From contig JBAIZL010000002.1 of assembly GCA_036971475.1 (NCBI GenBank), positions 232,908,143-232,972,142 of the forward strand: DNA of 64,000 nucleotides, in the 5' to 3' direction. The stretch is from Prosapia bicincta. Its lineage: Eukaryota > Arthropoda > Insecta > Hemiptera > Cercopidae. The notes under the pieces were generated by a model. It saw only the letters and a program-made list of their open reading frames with translations, was not told the DNA's origin and ran no database searches. How positions within the stretch are numbered: the stretch's first letter is position 1; the number at the start of each line of letters is the position of its first letter. This document shows positions 13,163 to 23,262 of the stretch, piece by piece. The translations under genes were made by a program, and so were the position numbers.

Positions 13163-13234
13163 CATTAAGTGACTGAAAAGTAAGTATTGGTCTCTTAAAC
13201 CAAATTATAATAAATTAACATTTATTCTTAATGA
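13163..13234 (+). tRNA. trnK: tRNA-Lys (CTT), NUMT copy
   Basis: Acceptor CATTAAG pairs with CTTAATG; stem TTGGT/ACCAA closes loop CTCTTAA (anticodon CTT). Confidence 0.9.
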
Positions 13235-13299
13235 AAGAAATTAGTTTATATAAAACATTAAATTGTCAATTTAAAAAATTTGGTAGACAAAATTTCTTT
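13235..13299 (+). tRNA. trnD: tRNA-Asp (GTC), NUMT copy
   Basis: Acceptor AAGAAAT pairs with ATTTCTT, and the anticodon loop contains GTC. It lies directly upstream of ATP8. Confidence 0.9.
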
Positions 13300-13455
13300 A
13301 TACCTCAAATAGCACCAATATGATGATTATCTTTATTTATTATATTTACAATATCATTAATATCATTTAATTTAATATTATATTTTATCATAAATTTAAA
13401 TCAATATAAAAATAAAAATATAATTAAAATTAATCAGAAAATTTGAAAATGATAA
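13300..13455 (+). pseudogene. ATP8: ATP8, NUMT copy, frame intact
   Basis: ATP synthase F0 subunit 8, a short membrane peptide of the stator. The start ATA gives MPQMAPMWWL, the conserved insect N-terminus (MPQMxPxxW), and the frame runs to TAA at 13453-13455, 51 residues. It overlaps the ATP6 ATG by 7 bp, the normal arrangement. It cannot be translated in the nucleus because Trp is encoded by TGA. Confidence 0.93.
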
Positions 13456-14111
13456 CAAATTTATTTTCAGTATTTGATCCATCAATAAGATTTATATCAT
13501 TAAACTGAATTAGAACAATCATTGGATTAATAATTATACCTATAATATATTGAACATTACCTTCACGAAATATATTAATATTTATACTAATAATTAAAAA
13601 ATTATATAATGAATTAATAATATTAATAATAAACTGTAAAGGATCATTTCTTATATTTATTTCAATATTTATATTTATTATCTTTAATAACATAATAGGA
13701 TTATTACCATATGTATTTACTAGATCTAGTCACTTATCATTTACAATAACATTATCATTACCCATATGATTATCCTTAATAATCTATGGATGAACAATAA
13801 ATACTAAAAAAATATTTTATCATCTTATTTCAATTAGTACCCTTCCAGCATTAATACCATTTATAGTATGTATTGAAACAGTAAGAAATTTAATTCGACC
13901 TGGATCACTAGCAGTTCGACTAACTGCAAATATAATTGCAGGTCACCTATTAATATCATTATTAGGAAATATAACAATTAATACAAAAAATTTAATAATT
14001 ATTATAATAATAATAATACAAATTATACTAATAATATTTGAAATAGCAGTATCAGTAATTCAAGCATATGTATTTACTGTATTAAGAACACTTTACTCAA
14101 GAGAAATTTAA
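13449..14111 (+). pseudogene. ATP6: ATP6, NUMT copy, frame intact
   Basis: ATP synthase F0 subunit a, the proton half-channel. ATG at 13449 gives MMTNLFSVFDPS; the conserved block RPGSLAVRLTANMIAGHLL carries the essential arginine of the proton path. The stop TAA at 14109-14111 abuts the COX3 ATG. It is 220 residues, close to family length, with no lesion seen in the mitochondrial code. Confidence 0.94.
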
Positions 14112-14891
14112 ATGACAAAAAATCACCCTTTCCATTTAGTAGATTATAGTCCATGACCTATTACAGCATCAATTGGAGTAATAACAATAACATCAGGAAT
14201 AGTAATATGATTTCACCTATCTAATCTAAATATATTAATTTTAAGATTAATAATTATTATATTAACAATAATTCAATGATGGCGTGAGATTACACGAGAA
14301 TCAACATTACAAGGACTTCACACCTCAATTGTAATAAAAAGAATAAAAATTGGTATATTACTATTTATTTTATCAGAAATTTTTTTTTATTTCTTTCTTT
14401 TGAGGATTCTTTCATTGAAGTTTATCCCCAACTATAGAAATTGGATTAATATGACCCCCAAAAGGAATTCAACCCTTTAACCCAATAAGTATTCCTCTAA
14501 TAAATACTATAATTTTATTATCATCAGGAATCTCAATTACATGAGCTCACCATAGATTAATAACCAATAAATTTAATCATGCTAAACAAAGAATAATAAT
14601 TACAATTATTTTAGGAATTTACTTTTCAATTCTTCAAAGATATGAATATATAAAATCACCTTTTACTATTGCAGACTCCATTTATGGATCATCATTCTTT
14701 ATAGCAACTGGATTCCATGGAATCCATGTATTAATTGGAACAATATTTATTTCAATAATAATAATTCGACATATAATATTTCATTTCTCATCTTATCATC
14801 ACTTCGGATTTGAAGCATCAGCATGATATTGACACTTCGTAGATATTATTTGATTATTTTTATATATTTCAATTTACTGAGAGGTAGATAA
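14112..14891 (+). pseudogene. COX3: COX3, NUMT copy with two frameshifts
   Basis: Cytochrome c oxidase subunit III. The start is MTKNHPFHLVDYSPWP. One surplus T in the T9 run at 14380-14388 breaks the frame after SEIFF; the restored frame continues with FFHWSLSPTMEIG and FGFEASAWYWHFVDIIWLF. A second lesion, one base missing at 14880/14881, breaks the YWWGS ending; the original TAA would be 14889-14891. The second lesion is outside a homopolymer. Confidence 0.94.
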
Positions 14892-14892
14892 A

Positions 14893-14947
14893 TATTCTTT
14901 TAGTATAATTGATTTCCAATCAAAAGGTTTAATAATTAAAAAGAATA
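14893..14947 (+). tRNA. trnG: tRNA-Gly (TCC), NUMT copy
   Basis: Acceptor TATTCTT pairs with AAGAATA; loop TTTCCAA gives anticodon TCC. It lies between COX3 and ND3. Confidence 0.85.
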
Positions 14948-15300
14948 ATAATAAAATTAATATCATCATCAATAATAATTATAATATTAATAATTATATT
15001 AATAATTATTATCTCAATTATCTCAAAAAAAGAATAATAGATCGAGAAAAATCATCACCCTTTGAATGTAGATTTGACCCTATAAGATCATCACGAACCC
15101 CATTTTCATTACACTTTTTTTTAATAGCAGTAATTTTTTAAATCTTTGATGTAGAAATTGTATTAATTTTACCAATTACTATTATTATAAAATATAGAAT
15201 AACAATAGAATGATTAATAACCAGAACATTCATTATATTAACTTTGATTTTTGGATTATATCACGAATGATATAATGGAATATTAGAATGAGCTATATAG
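14948..15300 (+). pseudogene. ND3: ND3, NUMT copy with frameshift and nonsense codon
   Basis: NADH dehydrogenase subunit 3 of complex I. Recognised by [20 protein letters not shown] and IFDVEI. The A7 run at 15025-15031 is one base short of the KKS codons, and TAA at 15139-15141 replaces the Leu of FLIFDVE by a T-to-A change. The frame otherwise ends at TAG 15298-15300, overlapping tRNA-Ala. Confidence 0.93.
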
Positions 15301-15361
15301 GATTATATTTAATTATAATAATCGGTTTGCATCCGATAGGTACTATCTTTAGTTAATCTTA
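15299..15361 (+). tRNA. trnA: tRNA-Ala (TGC), NUMT copy
   Basis: Acceptor AGGATTA pairs with TAATCTT (one G-T); loop TTTGCAT gives TGC. Confidence 0.88.
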
Positions 15362-15427
15362 AATAGAGAAGTAATTTTACATTTAGTTTCGATCTAAATA
15401 ATAAAGAATAATTTTTCTTCCTATTTA
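15361..15427 (+). tRNA. trnR: tRNA-Arg (TCG), NUMT copy
   Basis: Acceptor starts AAATAG and pairs with CTATTT; loop TTTCGAT gives TCG. Second gene of the A-R-N-S1-E-F cluster. Confidence 0.85.
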
Positions 15428-15492
15428 ACTAACGCCAAAATTAGAGGCAATTTATTGTTAATAAAAAAATTGAAAACGAAATTCTAGTTAAA
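15425..15492 (+). tRNA. trnN: tRNA-Asn (GTT), NUMT copy
   Basis: Acceptor TTAACTA pairs perfectly with TAGTTAA; loop TTGTTAA gives GTT. Confidence 0.9.
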
Positions 15493-15558
15493 AGGAGTAA
15501 TGATAACTAAGAAGCTGCTAACTATCTTAATAAGCGGTTTAATTCCGTTAATTCCTTA
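15492..15558 (+). tRNA. trnS1: tRNA-Ser1 (GCT), NUMT copy
   Basis: Acceptor AAGGAGT pairs with ATTCCTT; loop GCTGCTA gives GCT. The D-arm is reduced, as usual for this metazoan mitochondrial tRNA. Confidence 0.88.
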
Positions 15559-15624
15559 TTAATAAAGTTTATATAACATTTCATTTTCAATGAAAAAAAA
15601 AGAAAAAAAATTTTCTTATTAATA
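15558..15624 (+). tRNA. trnE: tRNA-Glu (TTC), NUMT copy
   Basis: Acceptor ATTAATA pairs with TATTAAT; loop TTTTCAA gives TTC. Confidence 0.9.
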
Positions 15625-15690
15625 TTTTAGAGTTCATAAACTATAATAATATCTTCAATATTAAGCTTTTTAAATTTAAGCTACTAAAAT
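15624..15690 (-). tRNA. trnF: tRNA-Phe (GAA), NUMT copy
   Basis: Minus-strand acceptor ATTTTAG pairs with CTAAAAT; CTTCAAT on the plus strand gives anticodon GAA. It precedes the ND5 3' end as in insects. Confidence 0.88.
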
Positions 15691-15693
15691 AAA

Positions 15694-17385
15694 TTAAATA
15701 AAAAAATAAAAAATAAACCAAATAATAGAAATAATAATATAAATTTTAAAATTATTAATTTGTAAACCTTGATTAAAATTTGAAATAACTAATAAAACAT
15801 TAACCAAACTTTTTGAACCAAAATACTCTCCTCAACCAAAATCAATTAACCTTAAACAATTTAATATAAATAAAAAAGAATTATTAGTAAAAAAATAAGT
15901 TGAAAATATTGGTATAAATCATATACAACCAAAAAAATAATTTATTAAAGGAATATAAAAAAAATTATTATATAAATTTAATTCATAACCAATTCAACCA
16001 CCTAAAAAAATAAAAACCAAAACAACAAGCTTTAAATCAACAGATAAAAAAACTAAATTAGGAGACTTAAAAATTAATCAACCTAAAAATGATCCACCTA
16101 TAATAGAAAAAAACCATAAAATTAATTCTAAATATTATATTAGAAGAATTTTTATATATACAATTATATGAAAAAGAATTAAAATTACCACATACAGAAT
16201 AATAAGACAAACGAAAAGAATACATAATTGTTAAACCTACACTAATTAAAAAAAGAAATAAATAAAAAAAACTTAATGAACTTATTATTAAACTTTCAAT
16301 AATTAAATCCCTAGAATAAAATCCAGCCAAAAAAGGAAAACCACATTAAGCTAAGTTTGAAATATTTATACAAGAAGTAACAATAGGTACTTGAATAATT
16401 AAACCCCCTATATAACGAATATCTTGATTACCCCACATAAAATTAATTAATACACCATCATACAAAAACAATAAAGCCTTAAATAAAGCATGAACAAGCA
16501 AATGAAAAAAAGCAAACCTAGGAAAACCTATTATTAATGTAGACATTATAAAACCAAGTTGTCTTAATGTTGATAAAGCAATAATCCTTTTTAAATCAAA
16601 CTCAAAATTAGCCCCTAATCTAGCTATAATTATAGTCAATAAACCTAAACAAATAAATAAATCAATTAATCAAAAATTAATAACTATTAAACTAAAACGA
16701 ATTAATAAAAAGATACCTGCAGTAACCAAAGTAGATGAATGAACTAAAGCCGAAACAGGAGTAGGAGCTGCTATAGCAGCAGGTAACCAAGATGAAAAAG
16801 GCAATTGAGCTCTTTTAGTAAACGCAGCTAAAATAATTAAAAAACAAATAAAATTAATATTAATTATCTTATTAAGATAAAATAAATAATATCAACTTCC
16901 ATAATTAGATATCCAAGAAATAGATAAAATTAAAGCAACATCACCAATACGATTCATTAATAAAGTTAATATACCAGCATTATAAGACTTATAATTTTGA
17001 TAATAAATAATTAAACAATAAGAAATCAATCCAAGGCCATCCCATCCAAGCAAAATACTAATTAAATTAGGACTTATAATTAAAAACATCATTGATAAAA
17101 CAAATAAAATTAATAAAAAAAAAACGATTCCTATTTAAATCATTAATTATATATTCATATCTATAATATATAACAAAAGAAGAAATACCTAAAACAAAAG
17201 ATATAAAGATAAGAGATATTCAATCAAAAATCATTGATATATAAAAATTTATTGAAATAAAAGACAGAAATTATCATTCAATCAAAAACAACTTATTAAT
17301 AATTAAATAAATACCAAAAAAAAGAAATAAAACTCATAATTAATAATAAAAAAAATATAAAAAAACATAAATTTACCTTACAAAT
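15694..17385 (-). pseudogene. ND5: ND5, NUMT copy with frameshifts and a stop
   Basis: NADH dehydrogenase subunit 5, a proton-pumping antiporter-like subunit of complex I. Diagnostic blocks are [51 protein letters not shown] and the C-terminal VCGNFNSFSYNC region. Lesions: an indel in the A10 run (plus strand) at 17115-17124, a TAA stop at 16346-16348 in place of Leu after NISNLA, and an indel around 16095-16110 that must be undone to read GGSFLGWLIFKSP. The start ATT lies near 17385 beside tRNA-His; the stop TAA is at 15694-15696. Confidence 0.93.
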
Positions 17386-17388
17386 CCA

Positions 17389-17453
17389 AACTTAAAGTCT
17401 TATTAGACATCCATGAATCCACAAATCATTATTTTAAATTAAAATATTTAAGT
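17389..17453 (-). tRNA. trnH: tRNA-His (GTG), NUMT copy
   Basis: Minus-strand acceptor ACTTAAA pairs with TTTAAGT. GTG sits in the centre and the gene lies exactly between ND5 and ND4. The arms are A/T-rich and the anticodon stem is weak. Confidence 0.75.
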
Positions 17454-18762
17454 AACATATAATAAATAAATTAACCTTCAAAATAAAAAAAATTCAATGG
17501 CAATCAATGAAGAATTAATAATAAATATTCACGTACTAATCCACAAGAAAATCTATAAAAACCTGAGAAAAAAAACCATGTTGAGTATATGAAAATAAAT
17601 AAAATCTATAACAAGCACTCATAAAAGATATAAATATTAAAAATAAAACAGTAAAAGAAGATCAACAAATTAATCTATTAATAATTATAATCTCACTTAA
17701 TAAATTAATTCTTGGAGGTCTAGCTATATTACAAGAACAAAACATAAATCAAATTAAAGACATAGAAGGCATAAATCTAATTAAACCCTTATAAACAAAA
17801 AAACTTCGACTTATTAAACGCTCATATAAAATATTAGCTAAACAAAATAAACCAGAAGAACATAGACCATGTCCTAATATTAATAAATATGAACCCCCTT
17901 GACCAAAGGAAAATAAAGTTATAATTCCCATCATAACTATTCTTATATGAGAAACTGAAGAATAAGCAATTAAAGACTTAACATCACTTTGAATTAAACA
18001 AATTAATCTAACAATAAATCCCCCATATAAACCAATTACAATCCAAAAATAATTATAACTTACAAAATAATAAGGAGCCAAATTCATTACACGTAATAAA
18101 CCATAATCACCTAACTTCAATAAGATCCCAGCCAAAATTATTGAACCAGAAATTGGAGCCTCTCATGTGCCCTTGGTAATCATAAATGAAAAATAAATAT
18201 TGGAAGTTTAACTAAAAAAGCAATAATAAATCCTAAATAAATATAAATTGAATCAACATTAAAAAAATTTAATATATATATATATACAACCATTATTTTT
18301 ATCATAATAATAAAAAATAGAAATAAGCAAAGGTAAAGAAGCTAAAACTGTATAAAAAAGTAAATAATAACCAGATAATAATCGTTCAGGCTGATAACCT
18401 CAACCAAAAATTAAAAAAAGTCTAGGAATTAAACTAGACTAAAAAAAAAATAAAACAACAAATAATTATTAAAACTAAAAGATAAAAACAAAAAAATTAT
18501 TAATAAAATAATTATAAATAAAAAAAATAAATAATAATTATCTATAATCTTAATTATAGATCTAGCTATAATTATTAACGACAGAATTCAAATTCTAAAT
18601 AAAATAAAACCAATAGAAATAATATCAACTCTTAAATTATATCCAATTAATCTATAATCAAAATAAAAATTAACAAAAAAAAAAGTAAAAACATCATTGA
18701 TTGAACCAATCAAAAATTAAAAAAATAGGGATTAAAAAAAAAATAAAAAAAAACTTTAACAT
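17454..18762 (-). pseudogene. ND4: ND4, NUMT copy with frameshifts
   Basis: NADH dehydrogenase subunit 4 of complex I. The central part is clear at 18135-17749: AGILLKLGDYGLLR, QSDVKSLIAYSSVSH, GHGLCSSGLFCLANILYER. After PSMSLI the apparent stop is TGA, Trp in this code. One base is missing around 18160-18166, where HVEAPISG is expected, and one extra T (A8 at 17485-17492 on plus) breaks the C-terminus. The upstream half is A-rich and may hide more lesions. The ATG at 18760-18762 overlaps the ND4L stop by the usual 7 bp. Confidence 0.9.
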
Positions 18763-19044
18763 AAAACTAATCTAAAAGACTTTAAATAATCATTTCCATG
18801 AGAACGAATCAATGAAACTAATAAAGATAAACCTCAAACACCCTCACAAACAACAAAACACAAAAAAACTAAACCAAAAAAACGATCATATTCATAATTA
18901 CTTATATAAAAATAAAGAATTAAAAATAATGAAAGAATAATAAATTCAAGTATCAATAAACATAAAAAAAACATGCTTACGTCTAATACATAATCTTAAT
19001 AAACCAATTATATACATATATATAAATATTAATATTAAAAACAT
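18756..19044 (-). pseudogene. ND4L: ND4L, NUMT copy with a frameshift
   Basis: NADH dehydrogenase subunit 4L. ATG at 19042-19044 gives MFLML...LLSLCISRKH; the A8 run at 18964-18971 (plus strand) shifts the frame, after which LLMLEFIILSLFL and CFVVCEGVWGLSLLVSLIRS continue to TAA at 18756-18758. Length is normal at about 95 codons. Confidence 0.92.
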
Positions 19045-19046
19045 TA

Positions 19047-19109
19047 GTTTTAATAGTTTAATAAAAACAGTGGTCTTGTAAATCATTATTAAAATAATTC
19101 TTTAAAACT
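19047..19109 (+). tRNA. trnT: tRNA-Thr (TGT), NUMT copy
   Basis: Acceptor GTTTTAA pairs with TTAAAAC; loop CTTGTAA gives TGT. Confidence 0.9.
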
Positions 19110-19111
19110 AA

Positions 19112-19183
19112 TCAGCAAAAGAAAATTAATCCTTTCCTAAATCTCCAAAACTTAAATTTTTATTTAAAATAAACTATTTGCTG
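19112..19183 (-). tRNA. trnP: tRNA-Pro (TGG), NUMT copy
   Basis: On the plus strand CAGCAAA pairs with TTTGCTG, and CTCCAAA gives minus-strand anticodon TGG. The T-P pair before ND6 is the ancestral insect order. Confidence 0.9.
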
Positions 19184-19184
19184 T

Positions 19185-19682
19185 ATAAAAATATTATTAA
19201 TAATAATTATTTCATCATCATCATTATTTACACTAATAAAACATCCACTATCAATAGGATTTTTACTATTATTACAAACAATATTAACATGCATAATAGA
19301 CGGAGTAATAAATCAATCATATTGATATTCATACATTATATTTATTATTTTTATTGGAGAAATAATAATTTTATTTATTTATATTGCCAGAATTGCTTCA
19401 AACGAAAAATTTAAATTCTCAATAAAAATAATTTTAATAATTATTATAATATTAATAATCACAATAATAATAATAAATAACTTAAATATAGATTTTATTA
19501 ATGAAATAAATATATTAATTAATAAATCAAAATTAATAAATAAAGAAATATTCAATTATCCTAATATAATATTATCAATATTAGCAATTATATACTTATT
19601 ATTTACTTTAATTGCAATTATCAAAATTAATAATATTAAAGAAGGACCTCTTCGAATAAAAACTAATGTCTATCAAAAATAA
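19185..19682 (+). pseudogene. ND6: ND6, NUMT copy, frame intact
   Basis: NADH dehydrogenase subunit 6 of complex I. The frame opens at ATA, passes KHPLSMGFLLLLQT and IFIGEMMILFIYIASIASNE, and ends at TAA 19680-19682, 165 residues, which is family length. The usual FIGGM is FIGEM here, a single GGA-to-GAA change. Confidence 0.9.
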
Positions 19683-19692
19683 AAAAAAAAAA

Positions 19693-20065
19693 ATAAAAAT
19701 AATTAATTCAATAATCATTGACTTACCAGCACCAATCAATATTTCAAATTGATGAAATATAGGATCAATATTAGGAATATGTTTATCAATTCAACTAATT
19801 ACAGGAGTCTTTCTAGCCATACATTACACCCCTAATATTGAATTAGCATATAATAGAATTAGACAGATCTGTCGAGACGTAAATTATGGATGAATAATTC
19901 GAAATATACATATAAATGGTGCATCACTATTTTTCTTTTGCATATTCATTCACATTGGACGAAATATATATTATGGATCATATAAATTAATATGAACATG
20001 AACAGTCGGAATTATTATTTTACTTACAACAATAGGAACAGCATTCTTAGGATATGTTTTACCAT
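19693..20065 (+). pseudogene. CYTB: CYTB, 5' third, truncated by a retrotransposon
   Basis: Cytochrome b of complex III. The frame opens at ATA; it reads [40 protein letters not shown] and TAFLGYVLP. About 124 of ~378 codons are present, with no internal lesion. Immediately after GYVLP, where WGQMSFWGA should follow, the sequence changes to retrotransposon. The missing two thirds are not found downstream, so this is not a simple insertion with both CYTB flanks preserved here. Confidence 0.95.
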
Positions 20066-20070
20066 ATATG

Positions 20071-20110
20071 ATTCTGTAGAGGCTTCCAGAATACAGAAGC
20101 TCTACAGAAT
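20071..20110. repeat. Inverted micro-duplication at the CYTB/retrotransposon joint
   Basis: ATTCTGTAGAG-CTTC at 20071-20085 is the reverse complement of GAAGCTCTACAGAAT at 20096-20110. The right copy is coding sequence of the element (QKLYRIN), so the left copy is an inverted duplicate of the element's own truncated 5' end. Confidence 0.9.
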
Positions 20111-22630
20111 AAATCGTAAGAAGGCTGTGCGGGAGGTGCTAGGTGGTGATCAGCTGTTCTTTGCCGCGGGGGCGGGTAATTTTGAAGACTACTTTCGGGG
20201 TCTTTTCTCTAGGGGTGAGTACTCTTGGAGTGGAGTCCCGGGGGTGGTTGGAGACTTCTCTCTGCCTCCTGGTGCTGACGTTGTTCCGAGTGACCTGCTA
20301 CAACCGATTGACACCATGGAGATCACAAACCGTCTGGTTAGAATGCCGAATACGGCCCCAGGTCCAGACGGGGTGTCGTACGGTGCGTGGCGGAAGGCCG
20401 ACTCTGGATGCCTGGTGATGGCAGCCGTTATGAGTCGGTGTATGAGTGACAGAAAGACCCCCTCAGCCTAGAAAGTATCTAATACTGTGTTGGTGCACAA
20501 GAAAGGAGATCCATGTGACCTTGACAACTGTCGAGCATTGACTTTGGCCAGTTGCATATCTAAAGTGTATTCCGGTGTTCTAGGTGACAGACTGGGTAGA
20601 TGGGTGGCTGCTACTTCTAGACTCTCATGGGCCGAGAAGGGCTTTACGGAGCACGAGGGATGCCTGTAGCACAATTTTGTGGTCCAGTATGTAATCGACG
20701 ATGCTAGGAGGAGGAACAAGCGAGCAGTTGTTGCGTGGCTTGACCTCACCAACGCGTTTGGCTCTATCCCACATGAATACCTGCGTAATGCTCTCCTTCT
20801 GCACCAGGCGCCTGGTACACTAGTGGAAACTATCCTTGAAATGTACCAAAAATGTTAGCAACAGGGTTATGACTGCGGCAGGCTATACGGGGCCTGTTCC
20901 ATTAGAGGCCGGGGTGAAGCAAGGAGACTCGCTGAGCCCCGTCCTCTTTAACTTAGTCATTGAGCCTATAGTTAATGCGGCTCAGAGGTTGGCCCCGACT
21001 CACGGTTATAGCCTATCGGGATATTCCTTTTCAGTTTTGGCCTATGCCGATGACCTTGCCCTCATATCGTCTGGGGTAGACAAGATTAACCAGCTGCTAA
21101 AAGTCACTGGCGATGTCGCGCCTTGGGCTGGCCTTAACTTTAATGATAGAAAATGTACCAGTCTTGACGTTGACTGCCGTGTAAAGACAAAAGTGACTGA
21201 TACGGTTATTATTATTAATAATAATGAATTGGCGACCCTGAGAGAAGGGGAAGAGTACTGCCACCTGGGTGTCCCCACTGGCTTTCAGATCAGTCAGACC
21301 CCGGTGGACAGTATAAACGAGATGATCCGCGACTTAGAAGCGGTCGATCGGAGCCTGCTTGCACCCAGGAAAAAGTTGGAGGTGGTCAGGATGTTCATCC
21401 TGCCACGTCCGGAGTTTATACTCAGGGGCGCCAGGGTGGAGAAGGTCCCATTGACTAAACTGGACAAGGCGGTGAGGCGCATGGCTAATTCATGGATGTA
21501 CCTGCCTCGCCGAGCGAGCGCGGAGCTCGTCAATTTGGACCTGTTGGAGGGGGAACTTGTCTCCTTCCTCTGGCGGATCAGATTGACGTTTCGGTCGTCG
21601 TTCGTGCCTTTCGACTGGTCACCTGTCGAGATCCAGTTGTGAGGGACTTGGAGAAGTCATTTTATGCGGTTTAGTCCGTACGAGAATCGGGCAGTAACCC
21701 ACTGAGGAAGACCTTGCTGGCTACCTGTCATGGAGACTTGAAGGGCAGTTCGGCAGAGACAGTGGGGATATTGAGTCAGTCTGGACTGTCGCAAGGAATG
21801 CTGCGCGACGGCTGCACCGTCGGATTGGGGTCACATGGCGTTGAAGCTCGGTGTTAGACCGCGTCGTCGTTCCGGAGAACGCGCGCCATGTCCTCACGAG
21901 AAGACTGCGAGCGGCTGTTAGGTCTGGGTACCGTAGAAGACGGACAAAGGGAAGGTGGTAGATGTGTCGGTTCGGTGCGACACTTCAAATTATTTTATTC
22001 GCACCGGACGTTACACGGGATTCGCCAACTGAAGGTTCGTCTTTAGAGCCCGGCTCGGAACGGTACCACTTAACGACTGCCGGCGGTTCGGAACGGGAGA
22101 CAGGCGGTGTCGGTGATGTGGTTATACGTCCGAAATGCTGCCGCATGCGCTGAACCACTGTCTTAAGCACAGCGCGGCCTTGCAGGGTCGCTACGATGCA
22201 ATTTTAAAAAGATTATTAAAGGCGGTACCGCGGCGGACTGGTGATGTTTGCGTTAATCAAACGGTGCCAGGTGTGAGTTCCAACTTAAGGCCGGACCTGG
22301 TGTTGGTGAATGAGGGGACTAGAGATATCTCAATTAACGATGTAGCTGTCCCCTTCAAGAACCGTTACCAGTCTCTGGCCGAATGACGACAAGGGAAAAT
22401 AGATAAATATTCGCACCTGGCGGACGAGCTCCGATCTCAGGGTTATGTAGTCACCCTTAATGCCTTAGTGGTAGGAGCCCTCGGTTACAGGGACCATCGT
22501 AACGAGGAGATTATCCGGTTGTTGAGGATATCTCCGCGTTACGCTAAAGTAATGAAAAGGCTAATAGTTTCGGATGCCATTAGATGATCATGGGACATTT
22601 ATATTACACACATCACCGGTCAGCAACAAT
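20084..22630 (+). pseudogene. R2-type RT / restriction-like endonuclease polyprotein remnant
   Basis: In target-primed retrotransposition such a protein nicks DNA and copies its own RNA. Visible blocks: QKLYRINRKKAVREVL; APGPDGVSYGAW; VLVHKKGDPCDLDNCRALTL; WLDLTNAFGSIPHEYL; GVKQGDSLSPVLFNLVIEP; LAYADDLALIS, the YADD catalytic motif; GLNFNDRKC; then, after 21.65 kb of disrupted frames, ALNHCLKH (end of the CCHC knuckle) and RPDLVLV...INDVAVPFKNR with a later K..KY, the PD..D..K-like nuclease core. Lesions: TAG at 20469-20471 and 20667-20669, a frameshift near 20840-20870, frame loss at ~21640-22130 and a TGA at 22384-22386. The RT catalytic box itself is intact. Confidence 0.85.
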
Positions 22631-22687
22631 GGTAGCAGCTGAGGCACGTAGCAGCTGGACAAACTTATTAATGACTTTGGGAGGGTT

Positions 22688-22744
22688 GCACCAGCCACAT
22701 TATATTTAAACCTATTATTTGTTTTTGGTTTGCGTGGCTGGTGC
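22688..22744 (+). other. Perfect 11-bp hairpin in the retrotransposon 3' UTR
   Basis: GCACCAGCCAC at 22688-22698 pairs perfectly with GTGGCTGGTGC at 22734-22744. R2-type 3' UTR structures are known to be bound by the RT for priming; a role here is inference. Confidence 0.8.
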
Positions 22745-22995
22745 TAAAATGTATACTTTTCTTGGGGTTAATTTATGTAGATATAAGTTCTCGGAGTATA
22801 TTTTCTAAAATAATTTTGAAAAAGCAAGTGACATAAACTATAGAGACAGTTAAGTGATTTATTGTGTGGTGCAGAACGTTATATATTTTTTGTAAGTTTT
22901 TGTGTTGTTATTTATGAGAAAAACTTTATTTAAATCTGCACGTTGTTAAAAATTAGTTTAAATTTACATACGTGTATAAAGTATTAATGGAAATA
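22745..22995. other. AT-rich stretch after the R2-type element
   Basis: Probably the end of the 3' UTR and AT-rich flank. No poly(A), rDNA target or second CYTB half is seen. Confidence 0.5.
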
Positions 22996-23207
22996 AATGG
23001 TTTTTATATTTATTTCACTATTCATAGAAAGGCCAGAGCCATTGAAGCCATTGTCTAGAAAGAGGTTGGGCTTCTTCCTGTTTGGACCGCGGGAGGTATT
23101 TTATTTCCCTCCTACCACTCACAGGGCAAACCTGTGGAGAGGCATTCCCCTATCCGCCACCTGGGGGACGCGCTCAGTGTGGGTTACAGGATCCCGTACT
23201 GAGTACT
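22996..23207 (+). other. Unrecognised G+C-richer open frame, 70 codons
   Basis: ATG at 22997 opens a 70-codon frame to TGA at 23207-23209. After a hydrophobic start it reads ERPEPLKPLSRKRLGFF, then a basic, proline-rich stretch and ATWGTRSVWVTGSRTEY. Composition is far from the AT-rich surroundings. A second frame overlaps it. I do not recognise the family; a fragment of a repeat with coding-like composition is as likely as a small gene. Confidence 0.35.
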
Positions 23208-23208
23208 G

Positions 23209-23262
23209 AAAATAAAGACAATTTTCTAATCTTATTACAAAGAAGATCATTGTCTTTATTTT
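23209..23262. repeat. Perfect 14-bp inverted repeat
   Basis: AAAATAAAGACAAT at 23209-23222 pairs with ATTGTCTTTATTTT at 23249-23262, directly after the G+C-rich frame. It could be a terminator-like hairpin or a MITE end. Confidence 0.8.

Larger units (their letters stand above)
20066..22744 (+). mobile_element. 5'-truncated R2-type non-LTR retrotransposon
   Basis: G+C-rich compared with the surrounding DNA. Contains in order a reverse transcriptase, a zinc-knuckle-like segment, a restriction-like endonuclease region and a 3' UTR ending with a strong hairpin. The N-terminal zinc fingers and Myb domain of R2-type proteins are missing, consistent with 5' truncation during retrotransposition. 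The usual 28S rDNA flank is not seen after the 3' end. Stops and frameshifts make it inactive. The 3' boundary is approximate. Confidence 0.85.

Noticed and set aside
19992..20471. 159-codon fusion frame from CYTB into the retrotransposon
   Set aside because: The first part is out of frame with CYTB and the frame crosses the joint by chance; only the portion from ~20084 is element-coded.
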